Source of the DNA: Bacillota bacterium
Lineage (GTDB): Bacteria > Bacillota_I > Bacilli_A > RFN20 > CAG-288
NCBI GenBank assembly: GCA_023459795.1
Contig: JAEWSP010000029.1
Span: 1-32,221 of the forward strand
Length of the DNA: 32,221 nt
Direction of reading: 5' to 3'
The notes under the pieces were generated by a model, which saw only the letters and a program-made list of their open reading frames with translations, had not been told where the DNA came from and ran no database searches. Made by a program: the position numbers and the translations under genes. Shown here piece after piece: positions 1 to 7,137 of this stretch (positions are counted from its first letter, which is position 1; the number at the start of each line of letters is the position of its first letter).

Positions 1-23
1 CTCTGATCCATCGTGTATTTCAT
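1..23 (-). CDS. IS3-family OrfA transposase subunit, N-terminal fragment
   Basis: An ATG at 23 on the minus strand opens a frame that leaves the window after MKYTMDQ. An AGGAGG Shine-Dalgarno motif lies about 10 bases upstream (around 34-39). The fragment resembles OrfA starts of IS3/IS150-group elements, which begin with MKY followed by a helix-turn-helix domain. Only seven codons are visible, so the call rests on its place inside the IS end. The copy at the other edge reads MKYTTDQ. Confidence 0.45.
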
Positions 24-56
24 CGAAAAAGCCCCTCCTGTGGCTTCGGGGCGGCC

Positions 57-86
57 GATGAACGAAGGGCATGCCCTTCGTTCATC
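57..86. repeat. Perfect 30-bp palindrome inside IS end (left copy)
   Basis: The 15-base arm GATGAACGAAGGGCA is followed directly by its exact reverse complement. It lies between the IS tip and the transposase start, so the RNA would form a long hairpin in the element leader. It could be a protein-binding site or an insulating structure. The same palindrome is at 32136-32165. Confidence 0.85.
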
Positions 87-126
87 ACTGGCCTACTCCT
101 CGGTCCAACATTTGGGGTTCACTACA

Positions 127-287
127 GATTCCTGGGGTATTTTTTAAGCAAAAAGGAAGGATGTAAAAATTGAATTATGATCTTTAATTGTTACGGGAGA
201 ACACAGGGGCATTTTGAGCATAGCACCGAAAATATGGAGATCTTGAAACTAAAAATCATAAAACTATAATTTTTTTTGAAGCACAAT
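127..287. other. AT-rich spacer between IS tip and Mrr gene
   Basis: This stretch has no convincing reading frame and no tRNA or attachment-site remnant that I can recognise. Its AT-rich composition matches the defence island to its right rather than the core genes, so the island begins right at the IS tip. Its only supported content is the promoter at 243-270. Confidence 0.5.
243..270 (+). promoter_or_regulatory. Sigma-A-type promoter of the Mrr-like gene
   Basis: A -35 box TTGAAA (243-248) and a consensus -10 box TATAAT (265-270) are separated by 16 bases. Transcription would begin near 277, giving a leader of about 11 bases before the ATG at 288. The nuclease gene therefore has its own promoter and is not part of the opposing operon. 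Confidence 0.7.
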
Positions 288-1175
288 ATGGGATCAAAAA
301 AATTATCGCCCACCTATAGATATTTTATTGTTCCAACTTACGAAGCTCTAATAAAACTTGGCGGTTCTGGAACTAATGATGAGATTCACGATACTGTAAT
401 CAATTTGATGGATCTTTCGGATGATAAAATTGGAGAAGCTCCTCTAGGAAGTCCTTCCCAAACTGAACTTGAATACCAGTTGGCTTGGGCTAGAACTTAT
501 ATGAAAAACTATGGGATTATTAACAATAGTAAAAGAGGTGTTTGGTTTTTGAATTTGAAATATAAGAAAGAAGTAAAAATCGACCCGAAAGAGATTATTT
601 CCCATAGTGTAAGAATGAATGGCGAAGCTAGGGAAGAAACTAAAAGGGTACCTGAAAATCCTGAAAACGGCGATAAAGAGGATGATGAGATTGAATACCC
701 GGATGAAGTTAAACCATGGAAAAGGCATCTTTCGGATGTTTTAATTCATATGAATCCATATGATTTCGAAAGCCTTACGCAACTGTTGCTTCGAGAATGT
801 GGATTTACGCAGGTGTCGGTTACAAAAAAAACCGGTGATGGAGGGGTGGATGGTTTTGGGAAGCTTAAGATAAACGGAATCTTCAGCTTCAATGTTGCTT
901 TTCAGTGTAAACGTTATTCTGGAATTGTAGGGGCTCCGGAGATAAGGGATTTTAGAGGGTCATTAACAACTAATATTGAAAAGGGACTTTTCATTACTAC
1001 AGGTCGCTTTTCAAAACAGGCCATGGAAGAAGCAAATGCTTCTGGAAAACAGCAAATTGATTTGATTGACGGAGAAGATTTAATAAACAAATTGGCTGAA
1101 CATAGCCTAGGGGTAAGAGAAGTTAAAACGTATGAAGTAGATGATGCTTTTTTCAAGGAATTTAAAAAGGATTGA
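288..1175 (+). CDS. Mrr-like restriction endonuclease
   Basis: This gene encodes a 295-residue protein with the two-domain Mrr layout. An N-terminal winged-helix domain (about residues 5-95; compare the Mrr_N family) precedes a charged linker (about 110-145) and a C-terminal PD-(D/E)XK Mrr catalytic domain. Family signatures are FESLTQLLLRECGF (Glu about 161), GDGGVDG (Asp 184 and 188) and the QCKRY core (Gln 206, Lys 208), so the active site looks intact. Mrr-type enzymes usually cleave modified DNA (type IV restriction) or serve as the nuclease of a restriction-modification system. It converges on the methyltransferase end of the minus-strand operon. I chose ATG 288 because GAAG lies 6 bases upstream; an in-frame TTG at 276 would leave no room for a leader. 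Specificity is unknown. Confidence 0.88.
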   Translation: MGSKKLSPTYRYFIVPTYEALIKLGGSGTNDEIHDTVINLMDLSDDKIGEAPLGSPSQTELEYQLAWARTYMKNYGIINNSKRGVWFLNLKYKKEVKIDPKEIISHSVRMNGEAREETKRVPENPENGDKEDDEIEYPDEVKPWKRHLSDVLIHMNPYDFESLTQLLLRECGFTQVSVTKKTGDGGVDGFGKLKINGIFSFNVAFQCKRYSGIVGAPEIRDFRGSLTTNIEKGLFITTGRFSKQAMEEANASGKQQIDLIDGEDLINKLAEHSLGVREVKTYEVDDAFFKEFKKD

Positions 1176-1250
1176 TTTGCAGTTCAATTTAGATTAAGGC
1201 GATAATAAAAAGCTAGGTTAATTCCTCTTTTTTACCTTATGCTTCATCCC

Positions 1251-1287
1251 ATTCTAAAAAACGGCTTTTGTTGTTTTTATTTAGAAT
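1251..1287. terminator. Possible AT-rich hairpin between convergent genes
   Basis: ATTCTAAA (1251-1258) can pair with TTTAGAAT (1280-1287), and inner A/T tracts can extend the stem with a bulge. It sits in the 145-base gap where the Mrr gene and the methyltransferase operon converge, the expected place for a bidirectional terminator. The stem is AT-rich and weak. Confidence 0.3.
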
Positions 1288-1320
1288 TGTTTGAAGATAG
1301 TATACCCATGAAAAGGAAAA

Positions 1321-2493
1321 TTACTTCTTTAGATTATTATTGCTAAAGGCCGGATTTGAAATAATGGCTTCAATTAAGGCCATCATAACATCTACAACCA
1401 TTGAGTTACCGATTTGTTTATATGCTTGAGTTTTGTTGACAACAATTTTGAAATCATCTGTAAAACCCATCAAACGAAGGCATTCTCTCTCGCTTAAAGC
1501 ACGCAATTTATCATTTACGGTTACATAATTGTCAACACCTGCCCGATGATGATTTCCCATTGTTGAAAGTAGGGTTCGAGCAATTTCTCGGTCGGTCTTG
1601 ATTTGCGTATGCCAGTTTTTTGTTCCAGAAGTTAGGACATATTTTTTAACTAGCGGCGATAAATAGTAACGATCATCAATAACTCCAGGATTCTTAGACA
1701 ACTCAAGGCTGCCATCTCTTTTGTTATATGTGAACCCAGTATCCTCCGTCGATTCGATTAAAAAGTCTTTCATCTTATATTCCAAGACCTTTTTCTTGGG
1801 CTCGAATTTTTTGGGATCAAAAGAAGGTTCTAAAAAGCCGACAATAAAAAGGCGGTTTCGAACCTGGGGAATACCAAAATCTTGGGCATTTAATAACCCA
1901 TGCCAAACTTTGTAGCCCGTTTGCTTGATAAAATCATCCATCTTGTCCCAGTTTTTCTCGTTCTTTTTGGACTGGATCCCGGATACATTTTCATAGATGA
2001 AGACCTTGGGTTTAATTTCATTTACAAGGCGGAAATATTCGAAGAATAGATTTCCCCTGTCATCATCCAAGCCCTTTTGAAAACCTACTGTTGAGAAGCT
2101 TTGGCATGGGCTACCGCCAATTAAGAGGTCCACTTTTCCTTGTAGTGGCTTTCCATTCAACAAAGTAACATCTAGAAAATATACTTTTTCATTCTGTTGG
2201 CCGTAATTAGCTAAATAAGTTTGCTTTACGAAATTGGTTTTCTTGGAATGTTCCTTATATAGCATATCAACATAGTCCTTTTCTTCTGGGAAAGTTTGGA
2301 AATTGCTGATCTTTTTCTTTTCAATGGTTCTGTCCACAGAATCATCTAATGGTACATCCCCATTGTCGCAAGCCAGGACACATTTGTAAGGTATTGAAAG
2401 CCTCTTAAGTGCAAATTCAGGAGCACCAATTCCGGAGAACAAGGTGGCAACACGTAATGGGGCCGATTTTGGAATATGTCTTTTTTCTTTCAT
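1321..2493 (-). CDS. DNA (cytosine-5-)-methyltransferase, second of a tandem pair
   Basis: This 390-residue protein should transfer a methyl group from SAM to C5 of cytosine in a specific DNA site. The C5-methyltransferase motifs are in canonical order: motif I FSGIG (19-23), motif IV GGSPCQSFS with catalytic Cys 130, motif VI ENV (168-170), motif VIII QVRNR (210-214), a target-recognition region (about 220-325), motif IX RALSERECLRLMGF (331-344) and motif X GNS (362-364). An insertion of about 70 residues after motif II is shared with its upstream neighbour, so the two are paralogues, but their recognition regions differ. Its ATG overlaps the upstream stop in a 4-base ATGA, with CAGGAG before it. 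It is the last gene of the operon. The target sequence cannot be read from the protein. Confidence 0.93.
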   Translation of the reverse strand: MKEKRHIPKSAPLRVATLFSGIGAPEFALKRLSIPYKCVLACDNGDVPLDDSVDRTIEKKKISNFQTFPEEKDYVDMLYKEHSKKTNFVKQTYLANYGQQNEKVYFLDVTLLNGKPLQGKVDLLIGGSPCQSFSTVGFQKGLDDDRGNLFFEYFRLVNEIKPKVFIYENVSGIQSKKNEKNWDKMDDFIKQTGYKVWHGLLNAQDFGIPQVRNRLFIVGFLEPSFDPKKFEPKKKVLEYKMKDFLIESTEDTGFTYNKRDGSLELSKNPGVIDDRYYLSPLVKKYVLTSGTKNWHTQIKTDREIARTLLSTMGNHHRAGVDNYVTVNDKLRALSERECLRLMGFTDDFKIVVNKTQAYKQIGNSMVVDVMMALIEAIISNPAFSNNNLKK

Positions 2494-3584
2494 TTGATCT
2501 TAACTCCTGTATCGATAATGGCTTGTATTAATTCTTTTAGCACATCAACAACGATGGAATTACCCGCCTGCTTATATGCTTGAGTATCATTTTCACAAAT
2601 AATGAAGTCATCTTTAAAACCCATTAGGTTGTGGCATTCTCTCGGAGTCATTTTCCGAACAGCGCCTTCTTGATCTTTGAATTTACCAATGTAGGCTCTC
2701 TTCATTACCTCGGCATCGTCCTGAATCTCTTTCTTAGGGACAAAAACAAAGTCTCCGTTCCAATTAAACTGTTGGTTTCTTTTCTCAGTACGAATGATGT
2801 CCATATTGATTTTGGCTCGACTTGTGTTTGTGGTTGTGAATTTGAACCCTTTTTCGCTAAGGTAATACTTTGCCGGTATATTCTTTTCGTGAAAGGAAAA
2901 CGAACTTTTTTTAGTTAATGAACCTTCAGGAAAAACAAAGCATTCTGCTTTTTCCTTATCCTTGAATCCAACAACAAAAAGTCGTTTTCTTTTTTGTGGG
3001 ATATCAAACATTTCTGAATTTAGTGTGTCGGAAGAAATTGTGTAACCTAACGAATTAAAAACCGCATCTATGGTTTTCCAGGTTTTCCCACCATCGTGAG
3101 TCAACATTCCAGGTACATTCTCATAGATGAAAACATCCGGCTCGATTTCTTTTACTAGACGGGCATAATCATAGAATAGTGTTCCTCTTGTGTCCTCTAA
3201 ACCACCACGGTGCCCCATGTTAGAGAAACTTTGGCAAGGACTTCCGCCTATTAATAACCCGACTTGGCCTTTGAATGCTTTACCATCAATTAGCCGAATA
3301 TCATCAAACCAGTTATCATCGGTAATTCCTAAGGAAGCATAGTTGGAAAAATAAGTTGTTTTTATCCAATTTTGTTTTCTTAGTTCTGAATAGGCTTTTT
3401 TGGTCTCGACTTGGCGTTTTTTGGGGTCTTTTATTTTCTTGAGTTTTGCTAAGGTAATATCTTCTAAAGGCTTGGTTTCCCCACAGTCACAGGCAAAAAC
3501 TATAGAAGGTTTGAGTTTGGAAAAGTATTCCTTCAAAGTGTATTCGGGGGCGCCAATTCCTGAAAAAACGGTTGCAATTTTCAT
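2490..3584 (-). CDS. DNA (cytosine-5-)-methyltransferase, first of a tandem pair
   Basis: This 364-residue C5-cytosine methyltransferase has motif I FSGIG (7-11), motif IV GGSPCQSFS with catalytic Cys 117, motif VI ENV (155-157), motif VIII QKRKR (197-201), motif IX MTPREC and motif X GNS (341-343). It shares with the downstream enzyme the ACDCG/ACDNG motif II region and the following insertion, but its recognition region (about 205-305) is different. It overlaps the preceding gene by 4 bases (ATGA) and the following methyltransferase by 4 bases. Two methyltransferases in one system often protect the two strands of an asymmetric site, or two sites; which applies here is not visible. Confidence 0.93.
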   Translation of the reverse strand: MKIATVFSGIGAPEYTLKEYFSKLKPSIVFACDCGETKPLEDITLAKLKKIKDPKKRQVETKKAYSELRKQNWIKTTYFSNYASLGITDDNWFDDIRLIDGKAFKGQVGLLIGGSPCQSFSNMGHRGGLEDTRGTLFYDYARLVKEIEPDVFIYENVPGMLTHDGGKTWKTIDAVFNSLGYTISSDTLNSEMFDIPQKRKRLFVVGFKDKEKAECFVFPEGSLTKKSSFSFHEKNIPAKYYLSEKGFKFTTTNTSRAKINMDIIRTEKRNQQFNWNGDFVFVPKKEIQDDAEVMKRAYIGKFKDQEGAVRKMTPRECHNLMGFKDDFIICENDTQAYKQAGNSIVVDVLKELIQAIIDTGVKIK

Positions 3585-4156
3585 TTTTTTACATTATTTC
3601 CTAACCAAGTGGTAAACAAATTTCCATCTATCACCCACTTTTCGATGTCTTTTCTTGGCCTAAGGAAAACCAAAAAGCTGGAGTTATTAATTCTTTTAAA
3701 AACCATTTCAATAATGTCTCCAAGAATCAATGTTTTAAAGTTCTTTAACTCTGGGCTGGAATTAGGTATTTTTAGGTATTTTGTAGAATCCGTCAAACCT
3801 ATTTCTTCAAGGGGAAAGAAAAGAGTTTCCTCATTACCACTGAACAAGTTGGCTTCAATTAAATTTAATACTTTCTTCTGAGGGGCCAAATTCTTAATGT
3901 AATAACTGGAACAGTTTTGAATCAAAGAATTGAACAACGTCTTGCATCTCAAGTACGAAAATCCTAAATCTACAGTATAGGTGCCCCGAAAACCAGATAA
4001 GAAAGACTGCACTTGTTTATCTTTCTTACTAATATAATAGCTTCCAACATAATTGAGAGAGGTTCCCCCAAGGCGTTGAGCCTCGGGAATTGCTTCGGTG
4101 TTGGGAGGGACAATAACCATTAAATCTGGTTTAGCAGGATCAAAGTAAGTTGACAT
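3581..4156 (-). CDS. Unrecognised 191-residue protein of the defence operon
   Basis: I do not recognise a family. The protein is soluble (no signal peptide or membrane segment) and mixed alpha/beta in appearance. The N-terminal part is rich in small residues (PDLMVIVPPN; LGGTSLNYVG), and the C-terminal part contains a LILGDIIEMVFKRI segment and an SFLVFLRPRKDIEKW segment. No nuclease, ATPase or helix-turn-helix motif is evident. It starts 1 base after the AIPR stop and overlaps the first methyltransferase by 4 bases, so it is co-translated with the system and probably functions in it, perhaps as a specificity or methyltransferase-partner subunit (inference from position only). Confidence 0.75.
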   Translation of the reverse strand: MSTYFDPAKPDLMVIVPPNTEAIPEAQRLGGTSLNYVGSYYISKKDKQVQSFLSGFRGTYTVDLGFSYLRCKTLFNSLIQNCSSYYIKNLAPQKKVLNLIEANLFSGNEETLFFPLEEIGLTDSTKYLKIPNSSPELKNFKTLILGDIIEMVFKRINNSSFLVFLRPRKDIEKWVIDGNLFTTWLGNNVKK

Positions 4157-4157
4157 T

Positions 4158-6161
4158 TTAGAATTTATATCCTTTTTGTACCATTTTGACGAAAATCTTT
4201 TTTCCGGAAGTGATCAGGGTTACATCATTTATATGTCCTAAAGCAATAATTTGGTTGATTATCTGGGTGACTTTTTCTAAATCTCGAGCACATATTGTAT
4301 TCTCATTTTGGCTCCAAGTTAAGAGCATTTCCCAAACATTTCTATTGTTGTAGTTATTTGAATCAGCAATATAAGCTAGAACGGGGTTTTCCGGAAAAAA
4401 AGAAATAGGGTTAGGTCCTTTAGAAGGAAAACAAAGAGAAACCGCGAAGTTTAATCTTTTAATTGTTTCCCAACATTCTTCTTTTCTTCCCCACATTAGA
4501 ATATTTGGGTGATCTTTTTGACTTTCTTCAAAATAGAAGCAGATTCTTTTAGCTATTTCCCTGATAAAATGCTTAGTTTCGGCCGATATACACTGATTAA
4601 TCCATATGGAATTCAAATCGATTTCATTTTTCATAATGAAAGAGAAATAGGAAATTGTATAGGGAACAATAGCAGCTTTTATAGGTAGGCCTTCGGCTTT
4701 AACTATTTTATCCGTTGCTTGCCAAAGAATTATTGAAGCTATGGAATTCTGATAATATTGAAGGTCGGGAGTTAACTCGTTTCTTTCAACCTCATTGTTA
4801 AATTCTTTAAAGCAGTTTTCATTGCCTAGGCAAACAAGAAAAGGTCGTTGGGAAAATGCCATTATCGATTTTGCTAAAACCTTTTTCGAAAACTTGTTTT
4901 TCGACGGGAATTTTTTATCAAAAGTCTTACTATAGTTCCAGATTATTCTTTTCTTAGTGTTGTAAAGCCCGTTAGTTCGTTCGAAAAACCAGTAGTAGGA
5001 ACTATCTTTGGTATGCCCTGAATTTTTATAAATTGGCGTGTTTTGTGATAAAGTCTCTAATTTTTTATAGAAAGGCATGTTAGATGCCAAGTCAGATTTA
5101 GCTATGGCTGTTTGGGTGTTTGCATAGATGGCAATGTTTGAAACAAGGTCTTCTTGGTCTTCTTCTTTCTTTAAAACTGTTAGTTTTAGTGGTACCTGAA
5201 TTTCTTCCAAACTAACAGGATCTAGTGCAGATTCATAAATTGTAACGGTTGTTTGGCCCCCGTTCACGATTTGAAGTTTGCTTAGGACATTAATCAAATA
5301 TGTTTTGTTTCCTATTGCAGTGATCTCGCTCCCGGTAGAGGTTGCGACAGCGGAAATTCCATTATTGAAAGCGACGAAGTTTTTGGGGCATGTCTTAATT
5401 GTCTCGGAAATGCCTTTATTCGTTTTCTGAGTGCGTTTTAAATAAGCCCGAACGTTCCCATCCATGAGCCTGCTTTTATGATCTTTGTATACTGCGGCAA
5501 GCATCTTGCCAGAAATAGAGGAAAGGTATACGTCAAAATCTTCATTCTCGGAAACCTTCAAACCTAAGGGAGAAGAACCATATTTTGAAAAATCCACCTT
5601 CAATTCTTCGGTTTCGTCTGCATTTATAGATTCCGAAATAGCTTCGCCATCAAAATATCTAAGCTGAATAACTGGGTTGCCAAAATCTTCTTCAGTAGAG
5701 AAACCAAAGGTGTTAATTGGTATATTTGAGAAAAAATCAAAGCAAATCGAAGTACCATTGTCAATTGCATCGATTATGTCTTGGACATGTTCTCCTACTT
5801 CAAACGTTGTTGAAATGTTTGATCTTCCCCTCATTGCTGCTTTAATCAGGTTATTTGCACCTTCTCGTGCAAGAGAAATTTCTTGGTTTATTAAGGATGA
5901 ACGTATATCGTTAAGGTCGTTTATATATATTAGCAAAAAAATATGGTAAACTTTTTCATCTTCATCAAAGTAGACTCCATCGTACTTGATTCCTTTATTT
6001 GGAAGCTCGAAATTTCCAATTGTAGCTTCGTTTGTTTCAAAAATATGGTAAATAGCCATGGCCAAAAAACGGTGAGAATAATCTAAAGATTCGGTTTCCT
6101 CTGAAGGCTCCATCTGAGCGACTTTTTGGTCGAAAAATTCCTTAAGCTCTAAGCAATTCAT
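4158..6161 (-). CDS. AIPR-family (abortive infection phage resistance) protein
   Basis: This 667-residue protein carries the AIPR signature: GNVRAYLKRTQKTNKGI (about 235-251), FVAFNNGISA (262-271) and QIVNGGQTT (297-305). AIPR proteins occur in phage-exclusion loci and in GHKL-ATPase restriction-modification clusters; their biochemistry is poorly known. The N-terminal part has a DGVYFDEDEKVYHIF stretch (61-75) like the nuclease-fold start of many AIPR proteins. The strand that usually ends in a lysine (an FQ-x-K-like motif) reads FLLIYI here, so any such active site seems degenerate (inference from memory of the family). It starts inside the last 20 bases of the DUF4420 gene, with AAGGAG 6 bases upstream of ATG, and its codon use is AT-rich. 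Confidence 0.87.
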   Translation of the reverse strand: MNCLELKEFFDQKVAQMEPSEETESLDYSHRFLAMAIYHIFETNEATIGNFELPNKGIKYDGVYFDEDEKVYHIFLLIYINDLNDIRSSLINQEISLAREGANNLIKAAMRGRSNISTTFEVGEHVQDIIDAIDNGTSICFDFFSNIPINTFGFSTEEDFGNPVIQLRYFDGEAISESINADETEELKVDFSKYGSSPLGLKVSENEDFDVYLSSISGKMLAAVYKDHKSRLMDGNVRAYLKRTQKTNKGISETIKTCPKNFVAFNNGISAVATSTGSEITAIGNKTYLINVLSKLQIVNGGQTTVTIYESALDPVSLEEIQVPLKLTVLKKEEDQEDLVSNIAIYANTQTAIAKSDLASNMPFYKKLETLSQNTPIYKNSGHTKDSSYYWFFERTNGLYNTKKRIIWNYSKTFDKKFPSKNKFSKKVLAKSIMAFSQRPFLVCLGNENCFKEFNNEVERNELTPDLQYYQNSIASIILWQATDKIVKAEGLPIKAAIVPYTISYFSFIMKNEIDLNSIWINQCISAETKHFIREIAKRICFYFEESQKDHPNILMWGRKEECWETIKRLNFAVSLCFPSKGPNPISFFPENPVLAYIADSNNYNNRNVWEMLLTWSQNENTICARDLEKVTQIINQIIALGHINDVTLITSGKKIFVKMVQKGYKF

Positions 6162-7137
6162 AAATGTCTCCTTTGTATTCTTCCAAACCGTCTAAATCAA
6201 TTTTATATTTTACTTCATATATTCGCGTGCTTTGCAAGTTGACTTTGCTGATAGTTAATCTTGGAAATTCCGAATCCACTTTATAATGGTGACTTTCAAT
6301 AAGAATGAATCTTAGGTTAGAAACGATTTTCCCCCGAATTACTTTCATTTCCATAAGCTTGTCATCAAACTTTTTCTTTGAAACGGAAGAAGTGAGTTTG
6401 CCATAAACCTTGTTAATCAAATCAGCTATTGTTTCTCCAGCGGGGTTTGTTTCTAGAATTTCTAAAACCAAGAATAATGCGGAGTCCTTTGGATTCTCTA
6501 GCTGCATTTCATTTGAAATTGAAATTTGCTTGCGATTTTGCTTAAGGCTTGTTTTAGCCTCAATTGCATTGTTCCCTTGAAAAACAAAGTCGTGGCGGCT
6601 TCTATCAGGACCCATCCAACAAGAAATTGCCGCATCATGGAATTTGTCGACTAACATATTGAGAATAAGCAGTTCACCAAAGAGGCCCTCTTCTTCTTTG
6701 AAAGAAAGTGAAATTTTTCCACCTTTTCCAAAGAAATTACCATAATCTTGGCATACATCATAAAGGGTTTCGATTGCTGTGGAAGACTCTTTAATTAAAG
6801 AAAGCCTTTCTACTAAAGAAACTGTAAAAGCCTCAAACGCATCACATAGATTGTCATGGTCGGCCTGTATGGAAATCTTCAAATAGGTTTCCTTAGAACT
6901 GATTTTGTTTTCGCATACTATTTCAAAATGGAGACCCGAAATATTAGGGCTTTCAAAGTGTCTTGAGGAGCCTTCGTCCAAATAAACAAATAACGATTCA
7001 TTTCCTACTCCATCTTTTCCAATATAAGTTGATCCAAAGGGGCAATCATAAAAGCCCTGCAACGCAATATATGAATCATTTGGGACGGGGTTTTCATGAA
7101 GCTTTTGCCACCTGTTATACAATACTGTACTATCCAT
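6142..7137 (-). CDS. PD-(D/E)XK motif protein (DUF4420), putative restriction nuclease
   Basis: This 331-residue protein is recognised as the DUF4420 PD-(D/E)XK family, which travels with GHKL ATPase and Z1 helicase genes. The likely nuclease core is EEGLFGELLIL (Glu about 154), then SRHDFVF (Asp 183), then AIEAKTSL (Glu 193, Lys 195), i.e. a D-x9-E-x-K arrangement. It probably cuts DNA after ATPase/helicase engagement. Its ATG overlaps the Z1 stop codon by one base (TAATG), indicating translational coupling, and its own Shine-Dalgarno is weak. The N-terminal about 100 residues form an all-beta region that may bind partners. Confidence 0.86.
   Translation of the reverse strand: MDSTVLYNRWQKLHENPVPNDSYIALQGFYDCPFGSTYIGKDGVGNESLFVYLDEGSSRHFESPNISGLHFEIVCENKISSKETYLKISIQADHDNLCDAFEAFTVSLVERLSLIKESSTAIETLYDVCQDYGNFFGKGGKISLSFKEEEGLFGELLILNMLVDKFHDAAISCWMGPDRSRHDFVFQGNNAIEAKTSLKQNRKQISISNEMQLENPKDSALFLVLEILETNPAGETIADLINKVYGKLTSSVSKKKFDDKLMEMKVIRGKIVSNLRFILIESHHYKVDSEFPRLTISKVNLQSTRIYEVKYKIDLDGLEEYKGDIYELLRA

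Larger units (their letters stand above)
1..126 (-). mobile_element. Partial insertion sequence end (IS3/IS150-like), left copy
   Basis: The first 126 bases are the reverse complement of bases 32096-32221 with one mismatch (position 10), so the same element end occurs at both edges in opposite orientation. The tip, read on the minus strand from 126, is TGTAGTGAACCCCAAATG, and the TG start and ACCCC...TTGGAC pattern resemble IS3-family (IS150 group) terminal repeats. Inside lie a perfect 30-bp palindrome (57-86) and, by 23, the start of a reading frame leaving the window. Family assignment is by recognition, not alignment. Confidence 0.8.
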
